Assembly: GCF_000319305.2 (NCBI RefSeq)
Contig: NZ_AMWJ02000002.1
Coordinates: 1,178,001 to 1,242,000 of the forward strand
Source: Pseudomonas bharatica CSV86
GTDB lineage: Bacteria > Pseudomonadota > Gammaproteobacteria > Pseudomonadales > Pseudomonadaceae
Length of the DNA: 64,000 bases
Direction of reading: 5' to 3'
In this document: in pieces, positions 28,024 to 37,806 of the stretch
Layout: each line of letters begins with the position of its first letter
How positions within the stretch are numbered: the stretch's first letter is position 1
Notes under the pieces: generated by a model
Databases searched by the model: none
Told to the model about the DNA's origin: nothing
Seen by the model: only the letters and a program-made list of their open reading frames with translations
Program-made: the position numbers and the translations under genes

Positions 28024-30529
28024 ATGTCGACAGCCCGTACCGCCCGTCTCACCCGCGCCACCCGCACCGCCCTGCCCCTGGCCTCGACCCTGCTGGTGGT
28101 ATCCGGCGCTGCAGGGCTGATCTACCAGGTCCTGTGGATCAAGCAGCTGTCCCTGGTAGTGGGTGTCGAGGTGCAAGCCATCAGCGCCGGGATCAGCGCA
28201 TTCTTCGCCGGCCTGGCGCTGGGAGGATGGTGGCTGGGCCGGCGTGCCGACCGCCTGCAACGCCCGGAGCGCCTGTACGCGCTGCTGGAACTGGCGGTCG
28301 CCGTGCTCGGCGTGGCCGCGACCCTGGCCCTCGGTGCCAGCGCCGGGCCTTTCGCCCGCCTGCAGAACCTTGTCGGCCCCCTTGCCTGGTTGCTGCCGTT
28401 CGCCCTGGTGGGCATCCCCGCCTTTCTCATGGGCGGCACCCTCCCGGTGCTGGTCCGTGCCCTGACCAACGACGCCAACGCGGTGGGCCGTGCTGGCGGC
28501 CAGCTGTACGCGGCCAATACTGCGGGCGCCATTCTCGGCACACTGCTCGCTGCCTTTTTCCTGCTGCCCCAGCTTGGCGTGCTCGCCAGTGCCAAGGCTG
28601 CCGCGCTGTGCAACCTGCTGGCCGCCGCCGGTGCCCTGTGGTGGCTGCGCGATACCGGCAGCGCAGCGGTCAACGAAGAAACCAACCTGGCCCCGCAGCC
28701 GCGGCTCGCGCCTGGCCCTGGCGTTGTATGCCGTGGCCGGTGGCGTCGCACTGGGCTACGAGGTGATCTGGTCGCAAGCCATCGTGCCCTTCATGAGCAC
28801 CCGCGCCTTTGCCTTTGCCGTGGTGCTCTCCAGCTACCTGGCCGGGCTGATGCTCGGCAGCGCCCTGATCGCCCGGCGGGTGCACCGGCTGCGCGATCCC
28901 TGGGCCTGCTTCGCCCTGCTGATCGCCGCTGCCGGCCTGATCGCGCTGCTGGAGATCGCCGGTCTCGGGCGCTGGCTGATCGCCCTGCAGACCCAGGCCG
29001 AAGCAGCGGTGCTGGCACTCGGCGGCAGTGCCCTCGGCGGGATGAGCGCGCGCTTTGCCGTCGCCGCGCTGAGCATCGTGCTGCTGCCCACTACCCTGCT
29101 GGGCGCCGCCTTTCCGCTGGCCTTGCACCTGGCCAGCGAACGCGGGCATGTGGGCCGTGATGTCGGCTCGGTGGTGGCCTTCAATACCCTCGGCGGAATC
29201 ATCGGCGTGACCCTGGCGGGCTTCGTGCTGGTGCCGCAATTCGGCCTGGTACGCAGCCTCGGCCTGCTCGGGGTGCTGGCCGGGCTGGTGGCGCTGATCG
29301 CGGTGCTTGCCAGCCAGGGCACGGCGCGCAAGATGCGTGCAGCGGTGCCGCTCATTGCGCTGGCCAGCCTCGTCCTGGCCCTGCTGACCCCGCCCCAGCA
29401 CCTCGCGGAACTGCTGCCCGGTGCGCGCAACGGCACCCTGGTGTTCTACGAGGAAGGACGCGGCGGCACCGTCGCCGTGGTCGAACAGCAGAAGCGCCAG
29501 GGCAGCTTCCGCCGCCTGTATATCCAGGGCGTCTCCAACACCGGCGATGCCATGCCGTCGCTGCGCTACATGCGCCTGCAAGCCTTGCTGCCGCTGCTGA
29601 TCCACAACGGCGAGCCGCGTTCGGCGCTGGTGATCGGCCTGGGCACCGGCATTACCGCCGGCGCCCTGTTGCGCTACCCGGGGCTGGAACGGCGGGTGGT
29701 CGCCGAGCTGTTGCCCGCGGTAGTCAAGGCTGCGCCACTGTTCCAGGGCAATTACCACGCAACCGAAGACCCGCGTCTCGACCTGCGTCTGCGCGACGGC
29801 CGCCGCGAGCTGCTGGCCAGCCCGCAGACCTACGACCTGATCACCCTGGAGCCGCCACCGCCCTCCGCCGCCGGCGTGGTCAATCTGTATTCGCGAGACT
29901 TCTACCAGCTCGCCGCCGCGCGTCTGAACGAACACGGCATCGTTGCCCAATGGCTGCCCCTGCCGACCCAGAACGAAGACGACAGCCGCGCCCTGGTGCG
30001 CAGCTTCCTCGATGTATTCCCCCATGCATCGTTGTGGACCAGCGAGTTCCACGAGATGCTCCTGGTGGGTTCGCTGCAACCGCTGAAACTGGATGCCGCG
30101 CGCATCGCCGAGCGCCTGCGGCAACCCGAAGTAAGCGACACCCTGGCCGCCGTCGGCGTCGATTCGCCGGCCGCCCTGCTGGCCACCTGGGTTACCGACC
30201 GCCACGGCCTGGAGCGTTTCGCCGGCGACGCCGCCGCAGTGACCGACGACCAGCCGCGCATCGAATATGCGCCTTGGGTGCGCAGCGACGAGATCGTCCG
30301 GGTCCTGCCGGGCCTGCTGGCCCTGGCCACGCCGGTACCGCTGGAAAACGCCGACAGCCTGCTGAAACTGCAGGTCGCCGATCAACGCCGGCGTCTGCTG
30401 CGGTTCTACGAAGTGGGCCTGACCGCTTACCGCGGCCAGCGCGAACGTTGGGCCCGGCAAGTGCCGGAAGTGCTTCGGGAAGACCCCGGAAATCCGTACT
30501 ATCGCTGGTTCCTGGGCCTGCAACCCTGA
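28024..30529 (+). pseudogene. Membrane-fused spermidine synthase-like protein (frameshifted)
   Basis: The restored product of about 834 residues has many membrane segments in its first 460 residues and a C-terminal spermidine-synthase/SAM-methyltransferase fold (GLGTGITAGALL, then RDGRREL). The expected catalytic Asp region (DP-type) reads LEPPPPSAAG, so aminopropyl transfer is doubtful. The frame is lost near 28690-28715: the N-terminal frame goes out of register after NLAPQPR and continues one base further on as SRLALALYAVAGG. One surplus base (for example GG for G in CCGCGG) would explain it. It lies 43 bp before the haem protein gene. Confidence 0.85.
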
Positions 30530-30572
30530 GCGCCGCGCAGGCCCCATTAGAAAAAAAGATACGGAAATCCGC

Positions 30573-32807
30573 ATGTCGAAAAAGCCTGATGTGGTCTCCC
30601 CTGCGCGCCGCCGCAGTGCGCTCTGGCCGGTCCTGGCTGGGTTGTTGTTGCTGGTTGTCGCGGGCGTCTGGTTCGCCCTGGACCGAGGGCCGGCGCCGTT
30701 GCCGGTGACCACGCCACACGCGGCGCCGGTCGCCGACGCCAAGCCCGTACGCCCGGCGCCGCACCTGGTGGACGAAAAACAGTGCCAGGGCTGCCACAGC
30801 CAGCAAGTCGAGCACTGGAAAGGCTCCCACCACCAACTGGCGATGCAGGTGGCGGACGACGCCAGCGTGCTCGGCAACTTTGCCGATGTCACCTTCAAGA
30901 GCGACCGCGAGACGACCCGCTTCTTCAAGCGCGACGGCGGTTTCTGGGTCAACACGCCGGGTAGCGACGGCAAACCGAAGGACTTCCCGGTGGCCTATGC
31001 CTTCGGCATCGAACCCTTGCAGCAGTACCTGATCGACACTGGCGCCGGGCACCTGCAGGCGCTGGGTGTTGCCTGGGATACCCGGCAGAACAAGTGGTTC
31101 CACCTGTACCCGGGCCAGGGCGTGGACTTCAGGAACCCGCTGCACTGGAGCAAGCCGCAGCAGAACGCCAACTTCATGTGCGTGGAGTGCCATACCACCG
31201 GTTTCAAGCGTAATTTCAGCGCCGTCGCAAACAGTTTCTCCAGCCAGTGGCAGAGCCTCGGAGTTGGTTGCCAGGCCTGCCATGGCCCGGCCTCCGGTCA
31301 CCTCGAATGGGCAACGAACAAGACCACGCTCGACCACGCCGGCTTCCAGCAAAGCCTGCTGGGCGGCAACAACCTCAAGGAAGTGGAAACCTGCGCCCGC
31401 TGCCATGCGCGCCGGGCGCCGCTGGGCGATGGTTTCGTCGATACGCACCGGCTGATGGACGACTTCCTGCCCAGCCGCCTGACCCGCGAGTTGTATGAAC
31501 TTGACGGCACTATCAAGGACGAGGTGTTCGAATACGGCTCCTTCACCCAGAGCAAGATGTTCGCCAAGGGCGTGCGTTGCAGCAACTGCCATGAGCCCCA
31601 CAGCACACGGCTGCGGGCCGAGGGCAACGGGGTCTGCCTGCAATGCCACAACCCGGCGGGCAAGACCAGCGTGGCCGGGGTCGATGGCCGCGGCCTCAAG
31701 GCCAGGGACTACCAGTCACCCGAGCATTACCAGCAGGTGCCGGGGCTTTCGGGTTCGCAGTGCGTGGATTGCCATATGCCGGGCAAGTTCTACATGGTCA
31801 ACGACTGGCGGCATGATCATGGTTTCAGCATTCCGCCGCAGGCCCGGGCGCTGCTCGGTGACAGCCCGACGCAGCGCTACGCCCAGAGCCTCGATGCCTT
31901 GCGCAGCGGCAAGCCGGGCGCGGCAGCGGCGCTGTTCGAACAACTGCAACGCAATGACCTGCCAGCGATTCGCCGTGCCACCCTGCTGGCCGAGCTGCCC
32001 AACTATCCCAGCCAGCGCGCCCTCGAACTGGCCTCAAGGGACCTGCGCAACGACGGGCCGCAGGTGCGGCTTGCTGCCGTGGAAGCCCTGGCTGCGCTGC
32101 TGCCCGCCGAACAGCGGGTGCAACCACTGGCGCCGCTGCTCAAGGACCCGATCCGCGCGGTGCGCACTGAAACCGCCTACGCCCTGTTGCCGGCGCGCCA
32201 GGCGGTATCGGGCGCTGATTTCGACAAGGCGCTGGGTGAATACGAGCAGGTCCAACTGAGCCTGCTGGAACGCGCCGAGGCCAATCTCAACCTGGCGATG
32301 CTCTATCGCGCCACCGGGCGGCTCGACCAGGTCGAGCCCTCTCTGCGCGCGGCACTGGTGCGCGACGAAGGCTTCGATCCGGCGCGGGTGGCGCTGGTGC
32401 AATGGCTCGATGGCCGGGGACAGCAGGCACAGGCGCGGCAGTTGCTGGACGACGGGCTGGCGCGGCATCCCGAATCGGCGCTGTTGCAGCACGCCAAGGG
32501 CCTGGCGCTGGTGCGTGCCGGGCAACGGGACGAAGCGCTGAAGGCCCTGCGCAAGGCCGCAGAACTGGAGCCCGGCAACACCGGCTTCGGCTATGTGCTG
32601 GCAGTGGCGCTGCATGACCAGGGCCAACGTGGCGCGGCCATGGCGCAATTGTCGAAGAGCCTGGAGCAGCAGCCGTACAACCGCGATGTACGGCTGGCGC
32701 TGATGCATTACCTGCAACAGGCGGGCGAGGTGGACAAGGCCAACGGGCTGGTCGAGGCGTTAAGGGCGATCAATCCGGAGGATCCGATGTTGCAGCCGAG
32801 GTCGTGA
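30573..32807 (+). CDS. Seven-haem c-type cytochrome with TPR domain
   Basis: The 744-residue protein has an N-terminal membrane anchor (about 15-38) and a periplasmic body with seven CxxCH haem sites: CQGCH, CVECH, CQACH, CARCH, CSNCH, CLQCH and CVDCH, in roughly residues 70-400. This fits the cytochrome c554/doubled-CxxCH families. The C-terminal 320 residues are helical repeats (HEAT-like, then TPR). Such proteins carry or donate electrons, and the repeats suggest docking with a partner. It is the last gene of the locus, 43 bp after the spermidine-synthase-like gene. Seven haems would need the Ccm system encoded elsewhere. Confidence 0.93.
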   Translation: MSKKPDVVSPARRRSALWPVLAGLLLLVVAGVWFALDRGPAPLPVTTPHAAPVADAKPVRPAPHLVDEKQCQGCHSQQVEHWKGSHHQLAMQVADDASVLGNFADVTFKSDRETTRFFKRDGGFWVNTPGSDGKPKDFPVAYAFGIEPLQQYLIDTGAGHLQALGVAWDTRQNKWFHLYPGQGVDFRNPLHWSKPQQNANFMCVECHTTGFKRNFSAVANSFSSQWQSLGVGCQACHGPASGHLEWATNKTTLDHAGFQQSLLGGNNLKEVETCARCHARRAPLGDGFVDTHRLMDDFLPSRLTRELYELDGTIKDEVFEYGSFTQSKMFAKGVRCSNCHEPHSTRLRAEGNGVCLQCHNPAGKTSVAGVDGRGLKARDYQSPEHYQQVPGLSGSQCVDCHMPGKFYMVNDWRHDHGFSIPPQARALLGDSPTQRYAQSLDALRSGKPGAAAALFEQLQRNDLPAIRRATLLAELPNYPSQRALELASRDLRNDGPQVRLAAVEALAALLPAEQRVQPLAPLLKDPIRAVRTETAYALLPARQAVSGADFDKALGEYEQVQLSLLERAEANLNLAMLYRATGRLDQVEPSLRAALVRDEGFDPARVALVQWLDGRGQQAQARQLLDDGLARHPESALLQHAKGLALVRAGQRDEALKALRKAAELEPGNTGFGYVLAVALHDQGQRGAAMAQLSKSLEQQPYNRDVRLALMHYLQQAGEVDKANGLVEALRAINPEDPMLQPRS

Positions 32808-32825
32808 AGTGTCGGTGTCGCTGAT

Positions 32826-32890
32826 GGCCTCATCGCTGGCAAGCCAGCTCCCACAGGTCTTGTGGGAGCTGGCTTGCCAGCGATGAGGCC
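32826..32890. repeat. REP/REPIN-like inverted pair
   Basis: Two complementary arms with almost no loop form a potential long hairpin between convergent genes (haem protein and AraC regulator), where it may act as a transcription barrier. Confidence 0.9.
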
Positions 32891-32919
32891 GGTAAAAGCC
32901 ACAAGTGGCCGTAGCGGCC

Positions 32920-33699
32920 TCAATCCCCCAACCCCATCGCCCGCCGATACTGCTTCGGCGTAAACCCGGTCAACTGCTTGAACTGCCGGGTGAACGCGCT
33001 GTGGTCGGTGTACCCGCACTGCAAGGCCACCTCGGTGATCGGCAGCCCGGTCGACAACAAGCGGTGCGCATGCTCCAGGCGTACCTTGTGGATCATCTGC
33101 CGCGGCGTGAGGTGGAACACGCGCTTGCAGTAGCGCTCCAGTTGCGCCACGGAAATCCCGGCGATCCGGGTCAGTTCGTTCAAGGTCACCGGGCGATGGA
33201 AATGGGTGCGGATGTATTCGTCCACGGCCCCCAGGCGCTCGTAGGCCGGGTGCGCGGAACTGGCCGATTGCAGGTCTACCGATACGCCGGCCAGGCCGAT
33301 GATCTGCCCCTCGCGGTTGAACAGCGGCCGCTTGTGGGTCAGGCACCAGCCCGGCTCGCGCGAGCCATACAGGTGCAGTTCCAGCTGATCTTCCAGTACC
33401 CGCCCTTCCTGCAGAACGCGCCGATCCTGCTCGGTATAACCCGGCCCGAATTGCGCCGGAAAAACTTCGGCACTGGTCTTGCCCAGCAACGGTTTCAAAC
33501 TTTTCAGGCCACAACGCTGAACCAGCGCAGCATTGGCCAGCAAATAACGCGCCTGTACATCCTTGATGAATATCGTCGCATTGGGAATGGCGTCGAACAG
33601 CGGCAGCAGGCAGGCCAGCCCGGATAACAACTCCTCGATAGTAGTGGGTCGATAGTGATCGTTGCCCTGGAACAGGATGGCAAATGCATTGGGGTTCAC
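32920..33699 (-). CDS. AraC-family regulator of hydroxyproline catabolism, PAS-like sensor
   Basis: The 259-residue protein has an N-terminal PAS-like domain (about 30-145: IPNATIFIKDVQARYLLANAAL ends its first strand-helix unit) and a C-terminal AraC DNA-binding domain with two helix-turn-helix units (about 155-255, TEVALQCGYTDHSAFTRQFK). It is divergent from the hydroxyproline permease and pathway genes, the same position as the LhpR-type regulators of P. aeruginosa and P. putida. I infer it activates the cluster, probably through the GAAATTTCC repeats at 33834-33864. Confidence 0.85.
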   Translation of the reverse strand: MNPNAFAILFQGNDHYRPTTIEELLSGLACLLPLFDAIPNATIFIKDVQARYLLANAALVQRCGLKSLKPLLGKTSAEVFPAQFGPGYTEQDRRVLQEGRVLEDQLELHLYGSREPGWCLTHKRPLFNREGQIIGLAGVSVDLQSASSAHPAYERLGAVDEYIRTHFHRPVTLNELTRIAGISVAQLERYCKRVFHLTPRQMIHKVRLEHAHRLLSTGLPITEVALQCGYTDHSAFTRQFKQLTGFTPKQYRRAMGLGD

Positions 33700-34118
33700 G
33701 TGAGGGTGTCTCCGGTTCCTGACCGACTGGTAAAAATCCGCTCGTACTTCAAGCCGGACGCCAGCTTGCCGCAGCCGGGCATGGCTGTCGAGCAGCGCGC
33801 CAAACCTGACGGGGCGCGGCCTGCAAGGCTTCAGAAATTTCCCAAGAATGTTGTCGAAATTTCCTAACTATGCCGATTTCGTCATTTCCAGTGGAGAAAA
33901 ACATCAAGCACCAAGGGCCTCGATGGGTTCACTGTATGAGCATTGCCCGGGTCGTCGAAGTGCACTGGCGGCTTATCGGCAATAGCACTTTCAGGGGCGG
34001 GCGATTAGGCCGGCCAATTAAAGTGGAAGTATCGGAGAACAACGCTCCAGAACTCGCGAACATGTTTTAACAGTGACATCCACCCTGCCTATCCAATAAC
34101 CCACAAGAAGGCAACGCC
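33700..34118. other. Hydroxyproline cluster control region, 419 bp
   Basis: This divergent intergenic region separates the AraC regulator from the permease. Apart from the direct repeats at 33834-33864 I saw no gene. Both divergent promoters must lie here. Confidence 0.6.
33834..33864. promoter_or_regulatory. Direct-repeat candidate operator (GAAATTTCC x2)
   Basis: GAAATTTCC occurs at 33834-33842 and again at 33856-33864, exactly 22 bp apart, which is about two helical turns. AraC-family activators commonly bind such phased direct repeats. The site lies about 135 bp upstream of the AraC gene and 255 bp upstream of the permease gene. Confidence 0.55.
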
Positions 34119-35740
34119 ATGTCAGGCAAGTTCAAGAAACAATTGTCGTTGATAGACCTCACCTTTATCGGGCTGGGCGCGATATTCGGCTCCGGCTGGC
34201 TGTTCGCAGCAAGCCATGTATCCGCCATCGCCGGCCCCGCCGGGATCTTTTCCTGGCTGCTCGGCGGCTTCGCCGTGCTGCTGCTGGGCATCGTCTACTG
34301 CGAGCTGGGCGCGGCATTGCCCCGGGCCGGTGGCGTGGTGCGTTACCCGGTGTATTCCCACGGTCCGCTGCTTGGCTACCTGATGGGCTTCATCACCCTG
34401 ATCGCCTTTTCCAGCCTGGTCGCCATCGAGGTGGTCGCCGCACGCCAGTACGCCGCCGCCTGGTTCCCGGAATTGACCAAGAGCGGTTCCAGCGACCCGA
34501 CCCTGCTCGGCTGGCTGGTGCAGTTCAGCCTGCTGTGCCTGTTCTTCGTGCTGAACTACAACAGCGTGAAGACCTTCGCCAAGTCCAACAACCTGGTGAG
34601 CATCTTCAAGTTCATCGTGCCGCTGCTGGTGATCGGCGTGCTGTTCACCTTCTTCAAACCCGACAACTTCACCTCCCACGGCTTCGCCCCGTTCGGCCTG
34701 TCGGGCGTGGAAATGGCGGTGTCTGCCGGCGGAATCATCTTCGCCTACCTGGGCCTGACCCCGATCATCTCGGTGGCCTCGGAAGTGAAGAACCCGCAAC
34801 GCACCATCCCCATCGCCCTGATCCTTTCGGTGCTGCTGTCCACGGCCATCTACGCCCTGTTGCAGATCGCCTTTCTCGGCGGTGTGCCAAGCGACATGCT
34901 GGCCAACGGCTGGGCGGGCGTGACCCGGGAGCTGGCCCTGCCCTATCGCGATATCGCCATCGCCCTTGGTGTCGGCTGGCTGGCCTGGCTGGTGGTGGCC
35001 GATGCGGTGATCTCCCCCAGCGGCTGCGGCAACATCTACATGAACGCCACCCCACGGGTGGTCTATGGCTGGGCCCGGACCGGCACCTTCTTCAGCATCT
35101 TCACCCGCATCGACGAGAAATCCGGCATCCCGCGCCCGGCGCTTTGGCTGACCTTCGGCCTGTCGGTGTTCTGGACCCTGCCGTTCCCGTCCTGGGAGGC
35201 GCTGATCAACGTGGTGTCCGCCGCGCTGATCCTCAGCTACGCCGTGGCCCCGGTGACCGTCGCCGCCCTGCGTCGCAACGCCCCGAGCTGGTGCGTCCGT
35301 TCAAGGTCAGGCACATGGCGCTGCTCGGTCCGCTGTCGTTCATCATCGCCGCGCTGATCGTCTACTGGTCCGGCTGGAAGACCGTGTCCTGGCTGCTCAG
35401 CCTGCAGATCCTGATGTTCGTCATCTACCTGCTGTGCGGTCGCTTCGTACCCACCATGCACCTGAGCATCGCCCAGCAGGTGCGTTCCTCGGCCTGGCTG
35501 ATCGGCTTCTACGCCGCGACCATCCTGCTGTCCTGGCTGGGCAGCTTCGGCGGCATCGGGGCCATCGGCCATCCGTTCGACACCCTGGCCGTCGCCCTCA
35601 GCGCCCTGGGCATCTACTACTGGGGCGCGGCGACCGGCGTTCCGGCGCACCTGGTGCAGGTGGATGCCGAAGACCACGAAAGCGAAGCCGAGAACGAGCG
35701 CCCACATGCACCACTCGTGGTCAGCCCACGGGTGTCCTGA
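34119..35740 (+). pseudogene. APC-family permease, putative hydroxyproline transporter (frameshifted)
   Basis: Restored, this is a 540-residue amino acid permease with about 12 membrane segments; the APC signature (FIGLGAIFGSGWLFAA) opens the protein. Its place next to the hydroxyproline epimerase suggests uptake of hydroxyproline. The open frame leaves the family at a CCCC run (35281-35284) after VAALRRNAP. Adding one C continues as ELVRPFKVRHMALLG and reaches the stop at 35740. As read, the last 150 residues (about three membrane segments) would be lost. It ends 30 bp before the epimerase. Confidence 0.88.
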
Positions 35741-35770
35741 ACCGAACCATCCAATGAAGGGGACAGCTTC

Positions 35771-36697
35771 ATGAAACGCATCCACGTGATCGACTCCCAT
35801 ACCGGCGGCGAACCGACGCGCCTGGTACTGGAGGGCTTCCCGGAGATCGCCGGGGAGACCATGGCGCAAAAACGCGACACCCTGCGTGAACAGCACGACC
35901 AATGGCGCCGCGCGTGCCTGCTGGAACCGCGCGGCAACGATGTGCTGGTCGGAGCGCTGCATTGCGCGCCGGTCTCGGCGGATGCCACCTGTGGCGTGAT
36001 CTTCTTCAACAACGCCGGCTACCTGGGCATGTGCGGCCACGGCACCATCGGCCTGGTCAACTCGCTGCAGCACCTCGGCCTGATCCAGCCCGGCGAGCAC
36101 CAGATCGATACGCCGGTAGGCACCGTCAGCGCCACCCTGCACGAGGATGGCCGGGTCACCGTGGGCAACGTGCCGTCGTACCGCTATCGCCGGCAGGTCG
36201 AGGTGTCGGTGCCGGGCCATGGCAACTTCCTCGGCGATATCGCCTGGGGTGGCAACTGGTTCTTCTTGGTCAGCGAACATGGCCAGGACCTGCGCCTGGA
36301 CAATGTGGAACGCCTCACCGACCTCACCTGGAAGATGCTCCGGGCCCTCGAAGCGCAAGGCATCACCGGCGAAGGCGGCGCGCTGATCGACCATATCGAA
36401 CTGTTCGCCGACGACGCCACGGCCGACAGCCGCAACTTCGTCATGTGCCCGGGCAAGGCCTACGACCGCTCGCCCTGTGGCACCGGCACCAGCGCCAAGC
36501 TGGCCTGCCTGGCCGCCGACGGCACGCTGGAGCCCGGGCAGACCTGGGTCCAGGCGAGCATCACCGGCAGCCGCTTCGAAGCCCGCTACGAGCGGGACGG
36601 CGAGAGGATTCGCCCGTTCATCACCGGACAGGCCTTCATGACCGCCGACAGCATCTTGCTGATCGATGACGCGGATGCGTTTGCCTGGGGCATTTGA
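35771..36697 (+). CDS. lhpA: 4-hydroxyproline 2-epimerase
   Basis: This 308-residue cytoplasmic enzyme interconverts trans-4-hydroxy-L-proline and cis-4-hydroxy-D-proline. Both catalytic cysteines of the proline racemase family are present: Cys 88 in GYLGMCGHGT and Cys 236 in DRSPCGTGTS. Residue numbers agree with the known P. putida enzyme. True proline racemases have a different pocket, and the neighbouring hydroxyproline genes settle the assignment. It follows the permease closely and is followed by a half-degenerate REP pair. Confidence 0.95.
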   Translation: MKRIHVIDSHTGGEPTRLVLEGFPEIAGETMAQKRDTLREQHDQWRRACLLEPRGNDVLVGALHCAPVSADATCGVIFFNNAGYLGMCGHGTIGLVNSLQHLGLIQPGEHQIDTPVGTVSATLHEDGRVTVGNVPSYRYRRQVEVSVPGHGNFLGDIAWGGNWFFLVSEHGQDLRLDNVERLTDLTWKMLRALEAQGITGEGGALIDHIELFADDATADSRNFVMCPGKAYDRSPCGTGTSAKLACLAADGTLEPGQTWVQASITGSRFEARYERDGERIRPFITGQAFMTADSILLIDDADAFAWGI

Positions 36698-36712
36698 GTC
36701 GCCCATTCGATC

Positions 36713-36766
36713 GCAATCGCTGGCAAGCCAGCTCCCACAGGGTTCGCGGCGCGCTGGCTTGCCCAC
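36713..36766. repeat. REP-like element, second arm degenerate
   Basis: The first arm is canonical (AATCGCTGGCAAGCCAGCTC); the second (GCGCTGGCTTGCCCACC) has lost part of its stem. It interrupts the hydroxyproline operon between epimerase and deaminase. Confidence 0.75.
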
Positions 36767-36798
36767 CACCTGACTGAACAATCCAAAGGAACACCACC

Positions 36799-37746
36799 AT
36801 GACCAGCAACATCTTCACCGGCACCATCCCGGCCCTGATGACCCCATGCACCGCAGAGCGCAAACCCGACTTCGATGCCCTGGTGCGCAAGGGCAAGGAA
36901 CTGATCGATATCGGCATGAGCGCCGTGGTGTATTGCGGCTCGATGGGTGACTGGCCGCTGTTGACCGAGGCCGAGCGCCAGGAAGGCGTGGCCCGCCTGG
37001 TCGCGGCCAGGGTGCCAACCATCGTCGGCACCGGTGCGGTCAACACCCGCGAAGCGGTTTCCCATGCCGCCCACGCCGCCAGGGTCGGTGCCCATGGCCT
37101 GATGGTCATCCCCCGCGTGCTGTCCCGCGGTGCCTCGCCGGTGGCCCAGGAAGCCCACTTTGCGGCCATCCTCGAAGCCGCACCGAACCTGCCGGCAGTG
37201 ATCTACAACAGCCCCTACTACGGCTTCGCCACGCGCGCCGAGCTGTTCTTCAAGCTGCGCCGCAAGTATCCCGGCCTGATCGGTTTCAAGGAATTCGGCG
37301 GCGCCGCCGACATGCGCTACGCCGCCGAGCACATCACCTCCCAGGATGACCAGGTGGTGCTGATGGCTGGCGTCGATACCCAGGTGGTGCACGGCTTCGT
37401 CAACTGCGGGGCCACCGGGGCGATCACCGGGATCGGCAACGCCCTGCCCCGCGAAGTCCTGCTGCTGGTCGAGCTGAGCAAGCGTGCCGCCCGCGGCGAT
37501 GCCGTCGCGCGCAGCCGGGCGCTGGAGCTGTCCGAAGCCCTGCACGTGCTGTCCACCTTCGACGAAGGCTGCGACCTGGTGCTGTATTACAAGTACCTGA
37601 TGGTGCTCAACGGCGACCTGGAATACACCCTGCATTTCAACGCGACCGACGTGCTCAGCGACGCCCAGCGCAACTACGCGCACAGCCAGTACAGGCTGTT
37701 CCGCCAGTGGTTCGCCAACTGGTCGAGCACGCACAACCTGGCCTGA
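36799..37746 (+). CDS. 1-pyrroline-4-hydroxy-2-carboxylate deaminase
   Basis: The 315-residue protein is a DapA/NAL-family TIM barrel. It converts pyrroline-4-hydroxy-2-carboxylate to 2-oxoglutarate semialdehyde and ammonia in hydroxyproline breakdown. The Schiff-base Lys is Lys 164 in GLIGFKEFGG and the conserved Tyr is in NSPYYG. A plain dihydrodipicolinate synthase is unlikely given the context and divergent substrate pocket. AAAGGAA precedes the start. It lies between the epimerase and the semialdehyde dehydrogenase, in pathway order. Confidence 0.93.
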   Translation: MTSNIFTGTIPALMTPCTAERKPDFDALVRKGKELIDIGMSAVVYCGSMGDWPLLTEAERQEGVARLVAARVPTIVGTGAVNTREAVSHAAHAARVGAHGLMVIPRVLSRGASPVAQEAHFAAILEAAPNLPAVIYNSPYYGFATRAELFFKLRRKYPGLIGFKEFGGAADMRYAAEHITSQDDQVVLMAGVDTQVVHGFVNCGATGAITGIGNALPREVLLLVELSKRAARGDAVARSRALELSEALHVLSTFDEGCDLVLYYKYLMVLNGDLEYTLHFNATDVLSDAQRNYAHSQYRLFRQWFANWSSTHNLA

Positions 37747-37806
37747 CCCACCGCTATCCGGCCGGCGGCCTGCCGCCGGCCCCGAATTCCTTTTCCAGGA
37801 GGCGCC

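Noticed and set aside
33960..33985. A GG-N10-GC pattern resembling a sigma-54 promoter upstream of the hydroxyproline permease
   Set aside because: Only the invariant GG and GC match; the rest of the -24 and -12 boxes differ (CGGCA instead of TTGCA).
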